From Dehalococcoidia bacterium (lineage in GTDB: Bacteria > Chloroflexota > Dehalococcoidia > JAENJB01), in NCBI GenBank assembly GCA_030690705.1, contig JAUYGE010000234.1:1-14197 (forward strand): a stretch of DNA of 14,197 nucleotides. The letters run 5' to 3'. A model generated the notes under the pieces. It did no database searches, had not been told where the DNA came from, and was given only the letters and a program-made list of their open reading frames with translations. Every line of letters starts with the position of its first letter. Positions within the stretch are counted from its first letter, which is position 1. The position numbers and the translations under genes were made by a program. Shown piece by piece: positions 1 through 6,839 of the stretch.

Positions 1-1
1 G

Positions 2-1594
2 GCTGAAGAAGCATTCGTTGAGGCTGTAAAGTTCGCCCCTAACGACCTTAAGACACGTCTTCGGTTTGCTACCCTCTTATATCGCTTGCGTAAGTATGCT
101 CTAGCTGAGCAGGAAGCCCGAAAGGCGATAGAACTTGACCCGGCATCTCTTCATTCCCACAGGCAACTTTCGCTTATTCTTGTAAGGAGACGCAAGTACC
201 AAGAGGCGATAGCGGCCTTGAATCGGGTTCTTGAACTAGACCCAGAAGATACGCATGCCTACATCACGTTAGCAGGTGTCCTCATCGACACCAACGCGAC
301 TGAAGGAGCTGCGCAAGTATTGCAGAAGGCTGTCGAACGCGGGGTGGCTAACGCGTATGTGTATTTCTTGCTGGCTAAGACCCACGGTAAACTGGGGCGC
401 AAGCTGCAAGCTCTTGAGGCTGCAGGGAAATCCGTGGAGCTTGCGCCTAGGCACAGCTCACACCACATCGTGCTGGCACTTTCCCTGTTGGATCTGAGCC
501 GATATGGCGAGGCCGCATCTGCGGCTCGGAGGGCGGTCGAAATCGACTCGAAGGATGTCTGGGCGCATCGAGTGTTGGCCGACTCTCTCTTCTCATTGGG
601 CCGTTACGAAGAAGCGTGCGCCAGCTACCTACGAGCGACCGAGTTGAAACCGGGTAATACTAACTTGCGTGCAGACTTCGCTACTTGTCTTACGGAACTG
701 GGAAGGCATGATGAGGCCCTCAGTATTTGCCAAGACTTGATCTCAGACAATAATAATGACTCCTACGCTCTAAATGCATTGGGCAACGTGTATTTCGCGA
801 AGGGTCAGTTTGGCACTGCCTTGGACCAATACGTGAAGGCATCTTCTCTGGATCCTGGCAATGCGCGTTTTCTGGGCAATGTGGGTGCTGCCCTGAACAA
901 TCTGGGCCGTCATGAAGAAGCGATCACCTATGCAGAAAAGGCTATTGGCATTGACACTGAATACGCTGACCCATACAGGGTGCTCGCCTACGCATTGCTT
1001 GAGGTCAGTAGACATGGCGAAGCGCTTGAAGCTGCAAGAAGGGCCCTAGAACTGAAGCCGGAAGACGCTTTTGCTTCGTATCTGGTTATTACCGCTCTGA
1101 TGGCTTTGGGCAGGTTTGATGAAGCATCTGCGTCGATAGAGGAATTCGAACGACGTGGTGGCAGGTTTGCCGGTGAAGTGGGGGTTGACATAGGTTACAT
1201 GCAGTACAAGGCAGGACAGATAGGGCAAGCGATTCAGACCTACGAGAAATTGATTCTTTCTAACCCCAGAAACGATGTTGCTCTTAACAACTTGGGTTAC
1301 CTTTACCTGTTCCGGGGTGAACCGGATTCAGCCATGACGCAGCTTACTCGCGCCCTTGCGCTCAATTCGGGCTCCTTGGCTTCCCATTATAATCTTGCGG
1401 CCTCGCATGTTGCGAAAGGAGACTTGGCAAGGGGAAGGCAGGAGTACCAACTTGCGGCAGAGATTGACACGCAAGGACAACATGAGAAGCACTTATCTGA
1501 CCTCCTGGAGATCGAAAAACAGCATCCCGACTGGACTTGGCCTGGCAAAGCCAAGGGTCTCCTTCGAAAGAGCCGTGCCAAAGGAAGTACTTAG
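2..1594 (+). CDS. Tetratricopeptide-repeat protein, 5' end outside the window
   Basis: The reading frame is already open at the left edge and stays open to a TAG at 1592-1594, so the gene begins upstream; the TTG at 86 is only an internal codon. About 530 residues are visible, almost all in roughly fourteen 34-residue TPR units with the usual pattern (small residue at position 8, Y/L-G-R-Y/H-x-E-A at the turn, A-x-x-x-L-x-P at the end), for example around 70-170, 480-560 and 1240-1350. No membrane segment, signal peptide or catalytic domain is seen; the last ~40 residues are basic and non-repetitive. TPR solenoids are protein-binding scaffolds, and any enzymatic domain would have to be in the missing N-terminal part. 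Base use differs from its neighbours: sampled 60-base lines give 22-31 G+C against 42 in dnaX. Partner and function are unknown; the TPR assignment itself is sure. Confidence 0.9.
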   Translation, partial: AEEAFVEAVKFAPNDLKTRLRFATLLYRLRKYALAEQEARKAIELDPASLHSHRQLSLILVRRRKYQEAIAALNRVLELDPEDTHAYITLAGVLIDTNATEGAAQVLQKAVERGVANAYVYFLLAKTHGKLGRKLQALEAAGKSVELAPRHSSHHIVLALSLLDLSRYGEAASAARRAVEIDSKDVWAHRVLADSLFSLGRYEEACASYLRATELKPGNTNLRADFATCLTELGRHDEALSICQDLISDNNNDSYALNALGNVYFAKGQFGTALDQYVKASSLDPGNARFLGNVGAALNNLGRHEEAITYAEKAIGIDTEYADPYRVLAYALLEVSRHGEALEAARRALELKPEDAFASYLVITALMALGRFDEASASIEEFERRGGRFAGEVGVDIGYMQYKAGQIGQAIQTYEKLILSNPRNDVALNNLGYLYLFRGEPDSAMTQLTRALALNSGSLASHYNLAASHVAKGDLARGRQEYQLAAEIDTQGQHEKHLSDLLEIEKQHPDWTWPGKAKGLLRKSRAKGST

Positions 1595-1986
1595 GCGTTC
1601 GTTTCAGCTTTTTGGAGAGGGTCGACGTCTCGCTGCTTCAGTTTCTCCGCTGGTGTTTCCGACCCACTATTAGTAGCGTAGGGGATGGGGGTGGCGGCAG
1701 TTCTGTCGCCCCACCCCCCGCCTGTCCGACTGGCCGAACTTAGCCTTTCTGTTCTCGATGTCCTGTGCGAACTCGGGACCTTTCAGCATCTTGGCCACCA
1801 TCTTTGGAGCTTGAAGCGCGCTCTTGTTCGCGCTTCTGCGAGGTGTCGAGTGCGATAACAACGCTGACATCGAAATCATGCTTCCGCCAACTGGCTTTTC
1901 CAAGTGGCCTCGCTTTGGGGGTCTTTTTTGCAGCGCGAATCCTTGCAGGACATTTGTCTAAGTTCTGCTGTGTTTCTGCAAGTAGG
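1595..1986. other. Intergenic stretch without a convincing gene
   Basis: Between the TPR gene and the tRNA about 390 bases hold no gene I can support. On the minus strand two frames are open: 1740-2018, whose only ATG lies inside the tRNA, and 1670-1903, whose C-terminal part reads like protein (KMVAKMLKGPEFAQDIENRK, about 1745-1805) but which has no clear ribosome binding site or recognisable domain. The two frames follow each other, so a decayed gene is possible but unproven. The plus-strand frame 1765-2247 reads straight through the tRNA and is an artefact. Confidence 0.5.
1687..1718 (+). terminator. Possible hairpin after the TPR gene
   Basis: Eight pairs GGGGGTGG/CCACCCCC (1687-1694 with 1711-1718), then a one-base bulge and GGC/GCC, form a strong G-C stem about 95 bases after the TPR stop codon. 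There is no T-run behind it, so an intrinsic terminator is not shown; it could be simply a structured 3' region or part of a repeat. Confidence 0.25.
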
Positions 1987-2062
1987 TGGTGCCCCTGGGG
2001 CGACTCGAACGCCCGCAAATGGCTTCGGAGGCCAGTGCTCTATCCAACTGAGCTACAGGGGC
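1987..2062 (-). tRNA. tRNA-Arg, anticodon CCG, with encoded CCA
   Basis: A full 76-nt cloverleaf reads on the minus strand: acceptor GCCCCTG (2062-2056) pairs with CAGGGGC (1997-1991), D arm GCTC/GAGC, anticodon stem TGGC/GCCA with one C-T mismatch at its base, seven-base loop CTCCGAA with anticodon CCG at 2028-2026, T arm GGGCG-TTCGAGT-CGCCC, discriminator A and genomic CCA at 1989-1987. It reads CGG arginine codons. A near-consensus promoter sits directly upstream. As a tRNA 3' end it is also a typical integrase target; the lower-GC TPR gene lies on that side. Confidence 0.96.
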
Positions 2063-2070
2063 ACAGGTTA

Positions 2071-2099
2071 ATTATAGACTGTCGGTGTGCCACGAACAA
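2071..2099 (-). promoter_or_regulatory. Promoter of tRNA-Arg
   Basis: On the minus strand TTGTTC (2099-2094), a 17-base spacer and a perfect TATAAT (2076-2071) form a good sigma-70-type promoter. The expected start, about 2064, is only a couple of bases ahead of the mature tRNA 5' end at 2062, so the precursor would have almost no 5' leader. Confidence 0.75.
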
Positions 2100-2144
2100 C
2101 AGCGGTAGCAGGTCGCTCATAAGCCCACCGACCCCACCGAGACT

Positions 2145-2185
2145 GGCTTCGTCCTCCGCCTGCGGCGGATTCCTTGCAATGACAG
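2145..2185. repeat. Degenerate half of a palindromic intergenic repeat
   Basis: The stretch has GGCTTCG, a perfect hairpin TCCGCC-TGC-GGCGGA (2155-2169) and then TTGCAATGACAG (2174-2185). This has the same layout as the right half of the element at 12398-12479 (GCTTCG, a GC hairpin, TCGCAATGACAG). I read it as a decayed copy of that family lying just upstream of the dnaX promoter. Confidence 0.5.
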
Positions 2186-2207
2186 CCGGATATCCGCGTC
2201 AAGCCCC

Positions 2208-2237
2208 TTGGGCGCGCTCCGTTCTTTCGGTTATAAT
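2208..2237 (+). promoter_or_regulatory. Promoter of dnaX, leaderless arrangement
   Basis: TTGGGC (2208-2213), an 18-base spacer and a perfect TATAAT (2232-2237). Counting six bases on puts +1 at 2244, exactly the GTG from which the conserved DnaX N-terminus reads. The GGGGAGG between them (2238-2244) overlaps the start codon and is too close to act as a normal ribosome binding site, which supports a leaderless transcript. Confidence 0.6.
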
Positions 2238-2243
2238 GGGGAG

Positions 2244-3920
2244 GTGAGCACGGAATCCCAGGTCTTCTATCGCAAGTGGCGTCCCCAGACCTTCGCTGAG
2301 CTGATCGGCCAGGAGCATGCCACCCGCACCTTGCTCAATGCGCTGCAAACCGGTCGCGTGGCCCACGCTTACCTCTTCTGCGGCCCGCGGGGCACGGGCA
2401 AGACCAGCACCGGCCGCATTCTGGCCAAGGCGGTGAACTGCCAGAGCGGCGGCAAGGGCGAGCCGTGCAACACTTGTGACATTTGTGTGTCCGTCAACGA
2501 TGGTCGGGCACTGGACCTGGTGGAGGTGGATGCCGCCAGCAACCGGGGTATTGATGAGATCCGCGAGCTCAGGGAGAGGGTGAAGTTCGCTCCGCACCTT
2601 GGCCGCAAGAGGGTCTACATCATCGATGAAGTGCACATGCTCACCGATGCGGCCTCGAACGCCCTGCTGAAGACACTGGAGGAGCCGCCTCCCTACATCA
2701 TGTTCATTCTGGCCACCACCGAGCCGCATAAGCTACTGCCTACCCTCCTCTCACGAAGCCAGCGGTTCGATTTCCACCGCATTTCCCAGGCGGATGTCGT
2801 CTCCCGTCTGGCCTTTGTCAGCCAGAAGGAGGGCATAGAAACCAGCTCCGAGTCCCTGATGCTTATCGCCCGGGGCTCGGGAGGCAGCCTGCGCGACGCG
2901 GAGAACACCCTCGAGCAGTTGACGGCCTACTATGGTTCGCGGATTGAGCTTGCCCAGGTGAAGGAGACGCTGGGCATCACCGGCGACGCACGCGCCCGGG
3001 AGCTGGCCGGGCAGATAGTCAAGAAGGACATACCTGCCGGTCTGGCGACCATCAGCAGCGTCAACATCGATGGCCTCGACCTGCGCCAGTTCACGCGCGA
3101 GCTGGTGGAGTATCTGCGCCAGTTGCTTCTGATGAAAGCCGGCTCGGCCACCTCGGGCGATTTGACCTTCGAGGAAGCCGCCGAGGCTAAGATCATAGTG
3201 GCGGGGACCTCCCTGGACCATATCCTGAAGGCGGTGAGGCTGTTCGGGGGCATCGACCTGCGCCTGGACAACTTCTCTTCCCTGCCTCTGGAGATGGCGC
3301 TGGTGGAGTGCTCGCTGGCGACGGAGGAGACAAAGACGCCCTCGGGGCCGCGTCCAGCCAGGGCTCCGGTGAAATCACGACAAGTTGGGATTTCACCCTC
3401 GCCGAAGGTATCCGCCGGGGCACCCGAGCCGGCGTCACCCGCTCAGGAGCCAGCGCCGCCTCCGAAGCCCGCGGCTATTGAGGCCCCTCCTCCCGATGGC
3501 GATTACGTGACCTATCTCCGTGCCAACTGGAAGAGGGTGCTGGAGACTTCTCATGGCGCCAATACAACGGTGGAGGCGCTCCTGAGGAGCTCCTGTGAGC
3601 CAATGGCGTTTGAAGATGGAGTGCTGGTGCTGTCGGTGTACTACCCCTATCATAAAGAGAGGCTTGAAGACATCACCAAGCGGCCCGTTGTGGAGGGGAT
3701 ATTCGGCAAGATTCTGGGGACTCGCTGCCAGGTCCGCTACGTTCTGCAGCAGAGAGAGAAGAAACCTCTGGCCGAGGGCCATCTGGTCAAGGCAGCTATG
3801 GAGATGGGGGCCAAGATTGTAGCGAGGGAGAAGAATGAACCGACAGATAATGCGTCAGGCGCAGGAACTCCAGGCCCGGTTGAACAAGGTGCAGGAGGAG
3901 CTGGGCCAGGCCCAGGTTGA
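2244..3920 (+). CDS. dnaX: DNA polymerase III subunit gamma/tau (clamp loader ATPase)
   Basis: 558 residues from GTG 2244; this start gives the usual N-terminus (VFYRKWRPQTF) and an upstream extension to 2208 would overlap the promoter. DnaX is the AAA+ motor that loads the sliding clamp and ties the polymerase into the holoenzyme. Visible: Walker A GPRGTGKTS (47-55), zinc ligands C66, C75, C78, C81, Walker B VYIIDE (124-129), sensor 1 (ILATTEPHKL), sensor 2 region SGGSLRDAENTLEQL, collar domain, a proline-rich linker at roughly 360-425 and a folded C-terminal domain ending near QVRYVLQQ. No A-run slippery site is seen, so a short gamma product by frameshifting is not indicated. The last 86 bases overlap ybaB; the Gly/Pro-rich tail encoded there looks like a by-product of the overlap. 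First gene of dnaX-ybaB-recR. Confidence 0.96.
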   Translation: MSTESQVFYRKWRPQTFAELIGQEHATRTLLNALQTGRVAHAYLFCGPRGTGKTSTGRILAKAVNCQSGGKGEPCNTCDICVSVNDGRALDLVEVDAASNRGIDEIRELRERVKFAPHLGRKRVYIIDEVHMLTDAASNALLKTLEEPPPYIMFILATTEPHKLLPTLLSRSQRFDFHRISQADVVSRLAFVSQKEGIETSSESLMLIARGSGGSLRDAENTLEQLTAYYGSRIELAQVKETLGITGDARARELAGQIVKKDIPAGLATISSVNIDGLDLRQFTRELVEYLRQLLLMKAGSATSGDLTFEEAAEAKIIVAGTSLDHILKAVRLFGGIDLRLDNFSSLPLEMALVECSLATEETKTPSGPRPARAPVKSRQVGISPSPKVSAGAPEPASPAQEPAPPPKPAAIEAPPPDGDYVTYLRANWKRVLETSHGANTTVEALLRSSCEPMAFEDGVLVLSVYYPYHKERLEDITKRPVVEGIFGKILGTRCQVRYVLQQREKKPLAEGHLVKAAMEMGAKIVAREKNEPTDNASGAGTPGPVEQGAGGAGPGPG

Positions 3921-4140
3921 GGGCACGTCCGGAGGGGGAGTGGTGAAGGTCACTGTCAACGGACAACTGAAGGTGCTGGCGGTCAAGATATCGCCGGAGG
4001 CGGTCTCCGCCGGCGATGCGGAGATGCTGGAGGACCTGGTGCTCAGCGCCATCAGTGACGCCATGACGAAGGCCCAGGAGATGGCGCAGAGCCGCCTCGG
4101 CGCCCTGACGGGCGGGTTGAAGATACCCGGCATTATGTGA
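3835..4140 (+). CDS. ybaB: YbaB/EbfC-family nucleoid-associated protein
   Basis: 101 residues, the family's usual length. The N-terminal coiled helix (MRQAQELQARLNKVQEELGQ), the VEGTSGGGVVKVTVNGQ strand pair and the closing G-L-K-I-PG are typical of YbaB/EbfC, small dimeric DNA-binding proteins almost always encoded between dnaX and recR. The ATG at 3835 has a purine-rich GAGGGAGAAG in front; a second ATG at 3850 (MRQAQ) would also give a family-like start. Its 5' end lies 86 bases inside dnaX in another frame, while its ATG-TGA end (4135-4140) touches the recR region, so translation coupling along the three genes is likely. Confidence 0.93.
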   Translation: MNRQIMRQAQELQARLNKVQEELGQAQVEGTSGGGVVKVTVNGQLKVLAVKISPEAVSAGDAEMLEDLVLSAISDAMTKAQEMAQSRLGALTGGLKIPGIM

Positions 4141-4145
4141 AGCTC

Positions 4146-4151
4146 AGGAGG
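4146..4151 (+). promoter_or_regulatory. Ribosome binding site that decides the recR start
   Basis: A perfect AGGAGG stands six bases before TTG 4158. The alternative GTG at 4137, overlapping the ybaB stop, has no such motif upstream, so the TTG is the better start of recR. Confidence 0.75.
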
Positions 4152-4157
4152 ACAGTT

Positions 4158-4769
4158 TTGAAGTCTGGCTTTTCATCCGATGGCTCGCCTGTCTCCCGAC
4201 TGGTGGAAGCCTTTCATAAGTTGCCCGGCATCGGCCCCAAGGTCGCGCAGCGTCTCACCTATCATCTGCTGCGAGCGCCCGTGGAGGAAGCCAGGGCTCT
4301 GGCTGAGGCCATCCTCGATGTCAAGGAGAAGATCAGGCTCTGCTCCCGGTGCTTTAACATCACCGACGTCGACCCCTGCACTTTTTGCGAAGATGAAGGC
4401 CGCGACCGCACCATAGTCTGCGTGGTGGAGAAACCTCTCGACCTGCTGGCCATAGAGCGAGTGGGGAAATACAAGGGACTGTACCATGTTCTCCACGGCG
4501 CTCTCGCCCCTAACGAGGGGGTTGGGCCGGAAGGGTTGAAGGTAAGGGAGTTGCTGGTCAGGCTGCAGGGCTCCCCCGTTCGAGAGGTCATCCTGGCCAC
4601 TAACACCAGTCTGGAGGGAGAGACCACGGCGATGTACCTCCAACGTGTGCTGTCGCCGCTGGGCATCAGGGTGACCCGGCTTGCCCGGGGGCTGCCGTTC
4701 GGCGCCGACCTTGAGTACGCCGATGATCTCACCCTGTCCACCGCCATCGAAGGAAGGCAGCCCGTTTAG
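4158..4769 (+). CDS. recR: Recombination mediator RecR
   Basis: 203 residues from TTG 4158, matching the family's roughly 200. RecR forms a ring on DNA and with RecO (and RecF) loads RecA at single-strand gaps. Visible in order: helix-hairpin-helix LVEAFHKLPGIGPKVAQRL (residues 15-33), Cys4 zinc finger C62, C65, C74, C77, then the Toprim domain from about 85 (VVEKPLDLLAIE, KGLYHVLHG, ILATNTSLEGE) and the C-terminal RLARGLPFGADLEYAD segment. The frame is open seven codons further to a GTG at 4137 overlapping the ybaB stop by GTGA, but the AGGAGG favours the TTG. Third gene of dnaX-ybaB-recR; recO follows after a 127-bp gap containing two hairpins. Confidence 0.96.
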   Translation: MKSGFSSDGSPVSRLVEAFHKLPGIGPKVAQRLTYHLLRAPVEEARALAEAILDVKEKIRLCSRCFNITDVDPCTFCEDEGRDRTIVCVVEKPLDLLAIERVGKYKGLYHVLHGALAPNEGVGPEGLKVRELLVRLQGSPVREVILATNTSLEGETTAMYLQRVLSPLGIRVTRLARGLPFGADLEYADDLTLSTAIEGRQPV

Positions 4770-4809
4770 TTTCCCTCTGTGTCTTTGCTAGGAGAAGAAG
4801 TAAGGGGCG

Positions 4810-4838
4810 TCATAGAGTGGGCGAAGCCTCCTCTATGA
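4810..4838 (+). terminator. Hairpin after recR
   Basis: TCATAGAG (4810-4817) pairs perfectly with CTCTATGA (4831-4838), and after one mismatch the stem continues over three more pairs to a five-base loop. It sits 40 bases behind the recR stop. There is no T-run, so it may be a processing or repeat hairpin rather than an intrinsic terminator. Confidence 0.35.
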
Positions 4839-4846
4839 AGATATAA

Positions 4847-4877
4847 ACCCCTCTCTCCTTGGAAAGGAGAGAGGGGT
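4847..4877. repeat. Perfect 14-bp palindrome upstream of recO
   Basis: ACCCCTCTCTCCTT and its exact complement flank a GGA loop (arms 4847-4860 and 4864-4877). It resembles a type of short C/T-rich dispersed palindrome I recall from many bacterial genomes. It ends 19 bases before the recO ATG and leaves the AGAGG ribosome binding site (4885-4889) outside the stem. Confidence 0.75.
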
Positions 4878-4896
4878 AGGGGTAAGAGGTCGACAG

Positions 4897-5661
4897 ATGC
4901 CACAACCCCGGGTTTACGAGACTGAGGCGGTGGTCATCCGAAAGATGAACCTCGGTGAGGCCGACCGTCTCCTCACGCTTTACACTTCTTCACTGGGCAA
5001 GCTCAGGGCGGTAGCCAAAGGTGTGCGCCGCCCCAGGAGCAAGCTTGGCGGGAACGTGGAGTTGCTCACCTGCAGCCGGCTCATGCTCGCCCGCGGCCGG
5101 AACCTCGACATCATCACCCAGAGCCAATCCATAGACAGTTTCATGGCGATCAAGACCGATCTTCAGCGTACCTCCTGGGGACTGTATGTGGCTGAACTGG
5201 TCGATCGGTTTACGCCGGAGCGTCAGGCCAGCCGGGCCCTTTTCGAGTTGCTGCTTAAGACACTGAACCGTCTGGCCGGGGACGGAGCGGGCGAGACGGC
5301 GCTACGCTACTTCGAGATTCATCTCCTGGAGTTGGCCGGCTACCGTCCGCAGCTCTCCCGCTGCCCTGGCTGCAACAGGGAGCTGCCGCTTTCGTGCCGG
5401 CTTTCCTTCAGCCCGGTGGCGGGTGGTCTGCTGTGCATGAAGTGTCGCGCCGGCGAGCCGGAGGTAATATCCCTTTCCGCCGATGCCATCAGGATGCTTG
5501 GCCGGTTGCAGGACAGCGATGGCGAAGACGTGCTCAAGACAGGGTTGAGCCAGGCGCTCAATGCCGAGATAGGCGGGGTACTGCAGGAGTACATCAGCTA
5601 TATTCTGGAGGGAAGGGTCAGGTCAGCGGCCTGGCTGAGACAGCTAAGGAACGGGGTGTAG
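4897..5661 (+). CDS. recO: DNA repair protein RecO
   Basis: 254 residues, normal length. RecO anneals single strands and, with RecR, displaces SSB so that RecA can load. The N-terminal OB fold is plain (ETEAVVIRKMNLGEADRLLTLYT, GKLRAVAKGVRRPRSKLGG), followed by the helical domain and a zinc finger C156-x2-C159 with C180-x2-C183. The ATG at 4897 has AGAGG seven bases upstream and gives the usual N-terminus. No good promoter was found in the 127-bp gap after recR, so it is probably transcribed with dnaX-ybaB-recR through the hairpins, or from a promoter I cannot see. Confidence 0.95.
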   Translation: MPQPRVYETEAVVIRKMNLGEADRLLTLYTSSLGKLRAVAKGVRRPRSKLGGNVELLTCSRLMLARGRNLDIITQSQSIDSFMAIKTDLQRTSWGLYVAELVDRFTPERQASRALFELLLKTLNRLAGDGAGETALRYFEIHLLELAGYRPQLSRCPGCNRELPLSCRLSFSPVAGGLLCMKCRAGEPEVISLSADAIRMLGRLQDSDGEDVLKTGLSQALNAEIGGVLQEYISYILEGRVRSAAWLRQLRNGV

Positions 5662-5682
5662 GCCGACAAGTAGCATTCCGTA

Positions 5683-5711
5683 TTGAAACGGCTATTGCCA
5701 AGTGGTATAGT
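5683..5711 (+). promoter_or_regulatory. Promoter upstream of the zinc-ribbon gene
   Basis: TTGAAA (5683-5688), 17 bases, TATAGT (5706-5711): both hexamers match the sigma-70 consensus well. An overlapping second candidate is TTGCCA (5695-5700), 18 bases, TATACT (5719-5724). Either gives a leader of some 35-50 bases with a strong ribosome binding site, and would drive the zinc-ribbon gene, comF, hpf and possibly ogt. Confidence 0.65.
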
Positions 5712-5764
5712 GCTGATGTATACTAAGCGGTTAAAAATCATAATTAGTTAGGTGGAGGACTCCT

Positions 5765-5977
5765 TTGGAACAGACTTCGTTTCCCAAGTGTCTCAAGTGC
5801 AAGGTGGGGGACCTGGTGCCGCTATCGGACTTCGGCAGCCAGGGTGCGGCCATTCATTGGAAGGCCTGGGTATGTACCAATCCTGATTGTGGCTTCAACC
5901 TGAAAATCAGGAACGGCGACGTATACCTTAACGAGCCCATTCTCGACGGCTCTCCCCACGTTGTTCGTTCTCGCTGA
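5765..5977 (+). CDS. Small zinc-ribbon protein of unknown function
   Basis: 70 residues from TTG 5765. The start is supported by GGTGGAGG at 5751-5758, six bases upstream. Two cysteine pairs, C9-x2-C12 and C37-x4-C42, enclose a short beta-rich core (PLSDFGSQGAAIHWKAWVC), the pattern of a rubredoxin/zinc-ribbon knuckle; no membrane segment or signal peptide. It has its own promoter and stands ahead of comF, itself a zinc-finger protein. I do not know its function; a role in nucleic-acid or protein binding is only what the fold suggests. The coding assignment is well supported by promoter, binding site and clean composition. Confidence 0.8.
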   Translation: MEQTSFPKCLKCKVGDLVPLSDFGSQGAAIHWKAWVCTNPDCGFNLKIRNGDVYLNEPILDGSPHVVRSR

Positions 5978-6071
5978 GCAGCGCCAACGTAAGTGAGCCT
6001 TCGGGCTGCCGAACACAGGTCAGCAATCACACCGAGTTGCAAGACGACCGCAGTTCCATGATTCTTGGGCT

Positions 6072-6806
6072 GTGGTGCGGAGTGAGTTGAACCCTGAGGT
6101 CGAGCGAAAGCTGCGCTGGACAGGGCTGAAAGAAAGGTTGCTTGACCTTCTCTTCCCACCCAGATGTGTGGGTTGTGGAAGGTTAGGCAATTTTTTATGC
6201 TCTTACTGCAGGCGGAGCCTGCCGTATATGCTATCGCCTCACTGTCCCGGGTGCGGCAGAACGGTGACCGAAGGGGGGCTCTGTGTTCGGTGCCGGGAGC
6301 GAGTCCCGGTCCTCGATGGGCGGCGCTCGCCTTTCCGGTTTGAGGGTGTTATCCGCTCGGCGGTGATCTCCTTCAAGTACCGGGGGCTGCGGGCGCTCGC
6401 GCCGTCGCTGGCCCAGCTGCTGCAGGTGTACCTCTCGGGAAGTCTATTGCCGGTAGACATCCTTGTTCCTGTTCCGCTTCACAAGAGGCGTTTGCGCGAA
6501 CGAGGCTACAATCAGGCTGCTCTCCTTGCCCGGGAGCTGGGCAAGCTTAGCTCGCTCCCTGTGGGGGAGCAGGCCCTCCTGCGGCAGCGCCAGGCGTTGC
6601 CGCAGGCAAGAACGGCCACTATTGCTGAGCGCTACCGGAACGTGTCCGGCGCTTTCCTCTGCTCCGGAGACGGAGTGAGGGGGAAGAAGGTGCTGCTCAT
6701 TGACGATGTGAGCACCTCGGGCGCTACTCTGGAGGCGTGCGCTGTGGCGCTGAAGTCCGCCGGGGCCGTCAGCGTCTGGGGGCTGGTACTGGCGCAGGAA
6801 ATGTAG
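6072..6806 (+). CDS. comF: ComF-family phosphoribosyltransferase-like protein
   Basis: Up to 244 residues from GTG 6072. Visible: the LLDLLFPPRCVGCGR motif at the start of ComF proteins, two zinc knuckles (C32, C35, C43, C46 and C58, C61, C71, C74), then the phosphoribosyltransferase fold with PVPLHKRRLRERGYNQA (133-149) and the PRPP-binding loop VLLIDDVSTSGATLE (207-221). In naturally competent bacteria ComF acts in uptake of single-stranded DNA, but homologues are widespread without known competence. The start is unsure: family members often begin near LLDLLFP, and TTG 6087 (GGAG four bases before) or TTG 6138 are alternatives. The 94-bp gap from the zinc-ribbon gene shows no promoter; hpf follows after 33 bases. 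Confidence 0.9.
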   Translation: MVRSELNPEVERKLRWTGLKERLLDLLFPPRCVGCGRLGNFLCSYCRRSLPYMLSPHCPGCGRTVTEGGLCVRCRERVPVLDGRRSPFRFEGVIRSAVISFKYRGLRALAPSLAQLLQVYLSGSLLPVDILVPVPLHKRRLRERGYNQAALLARELGKLSSLPVGEQALLRQRQALPQARTATIAERYRNVSGAFLCSGDGVRGKKVLLIDDVSTSGATLEACAVALKSAGAVSVWGLVLAQEM

Positions 6807-6839
6807 GCTCATCGGTATCTTATCGTGTGAGGGAAACAG

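Noticed and set aside
1900..1930. Intrinsic terminator with the T6 run at 1924-1929
   Set aside because: Only a four- to five-base imperfect stem precedes the T-run and the nearest plus-strand gene ends 300 bases upstream.
1765..2247. Open reading frame of 160 codons on the plus strand
   Set aside because: It reads through the antisense of the tRNA (WCPWGDSNARKW pattern) and the dnaX promoter; this is a well-known type of false ORF.
2360..3920. Programmed frameshift in dnaX producing a gamma subunit
   Set aside because: No A-run or A AAA AAG-type slippery sequence was found in the gene; only short A stretches occur.
5978..6071. Terminator or promoter between the zinc-ribbon gene and comF
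   Set aside because: Only a four-base AGCC-TTCG-GGCT stem is seen, with no T-run and no clear -10/-35 pair.
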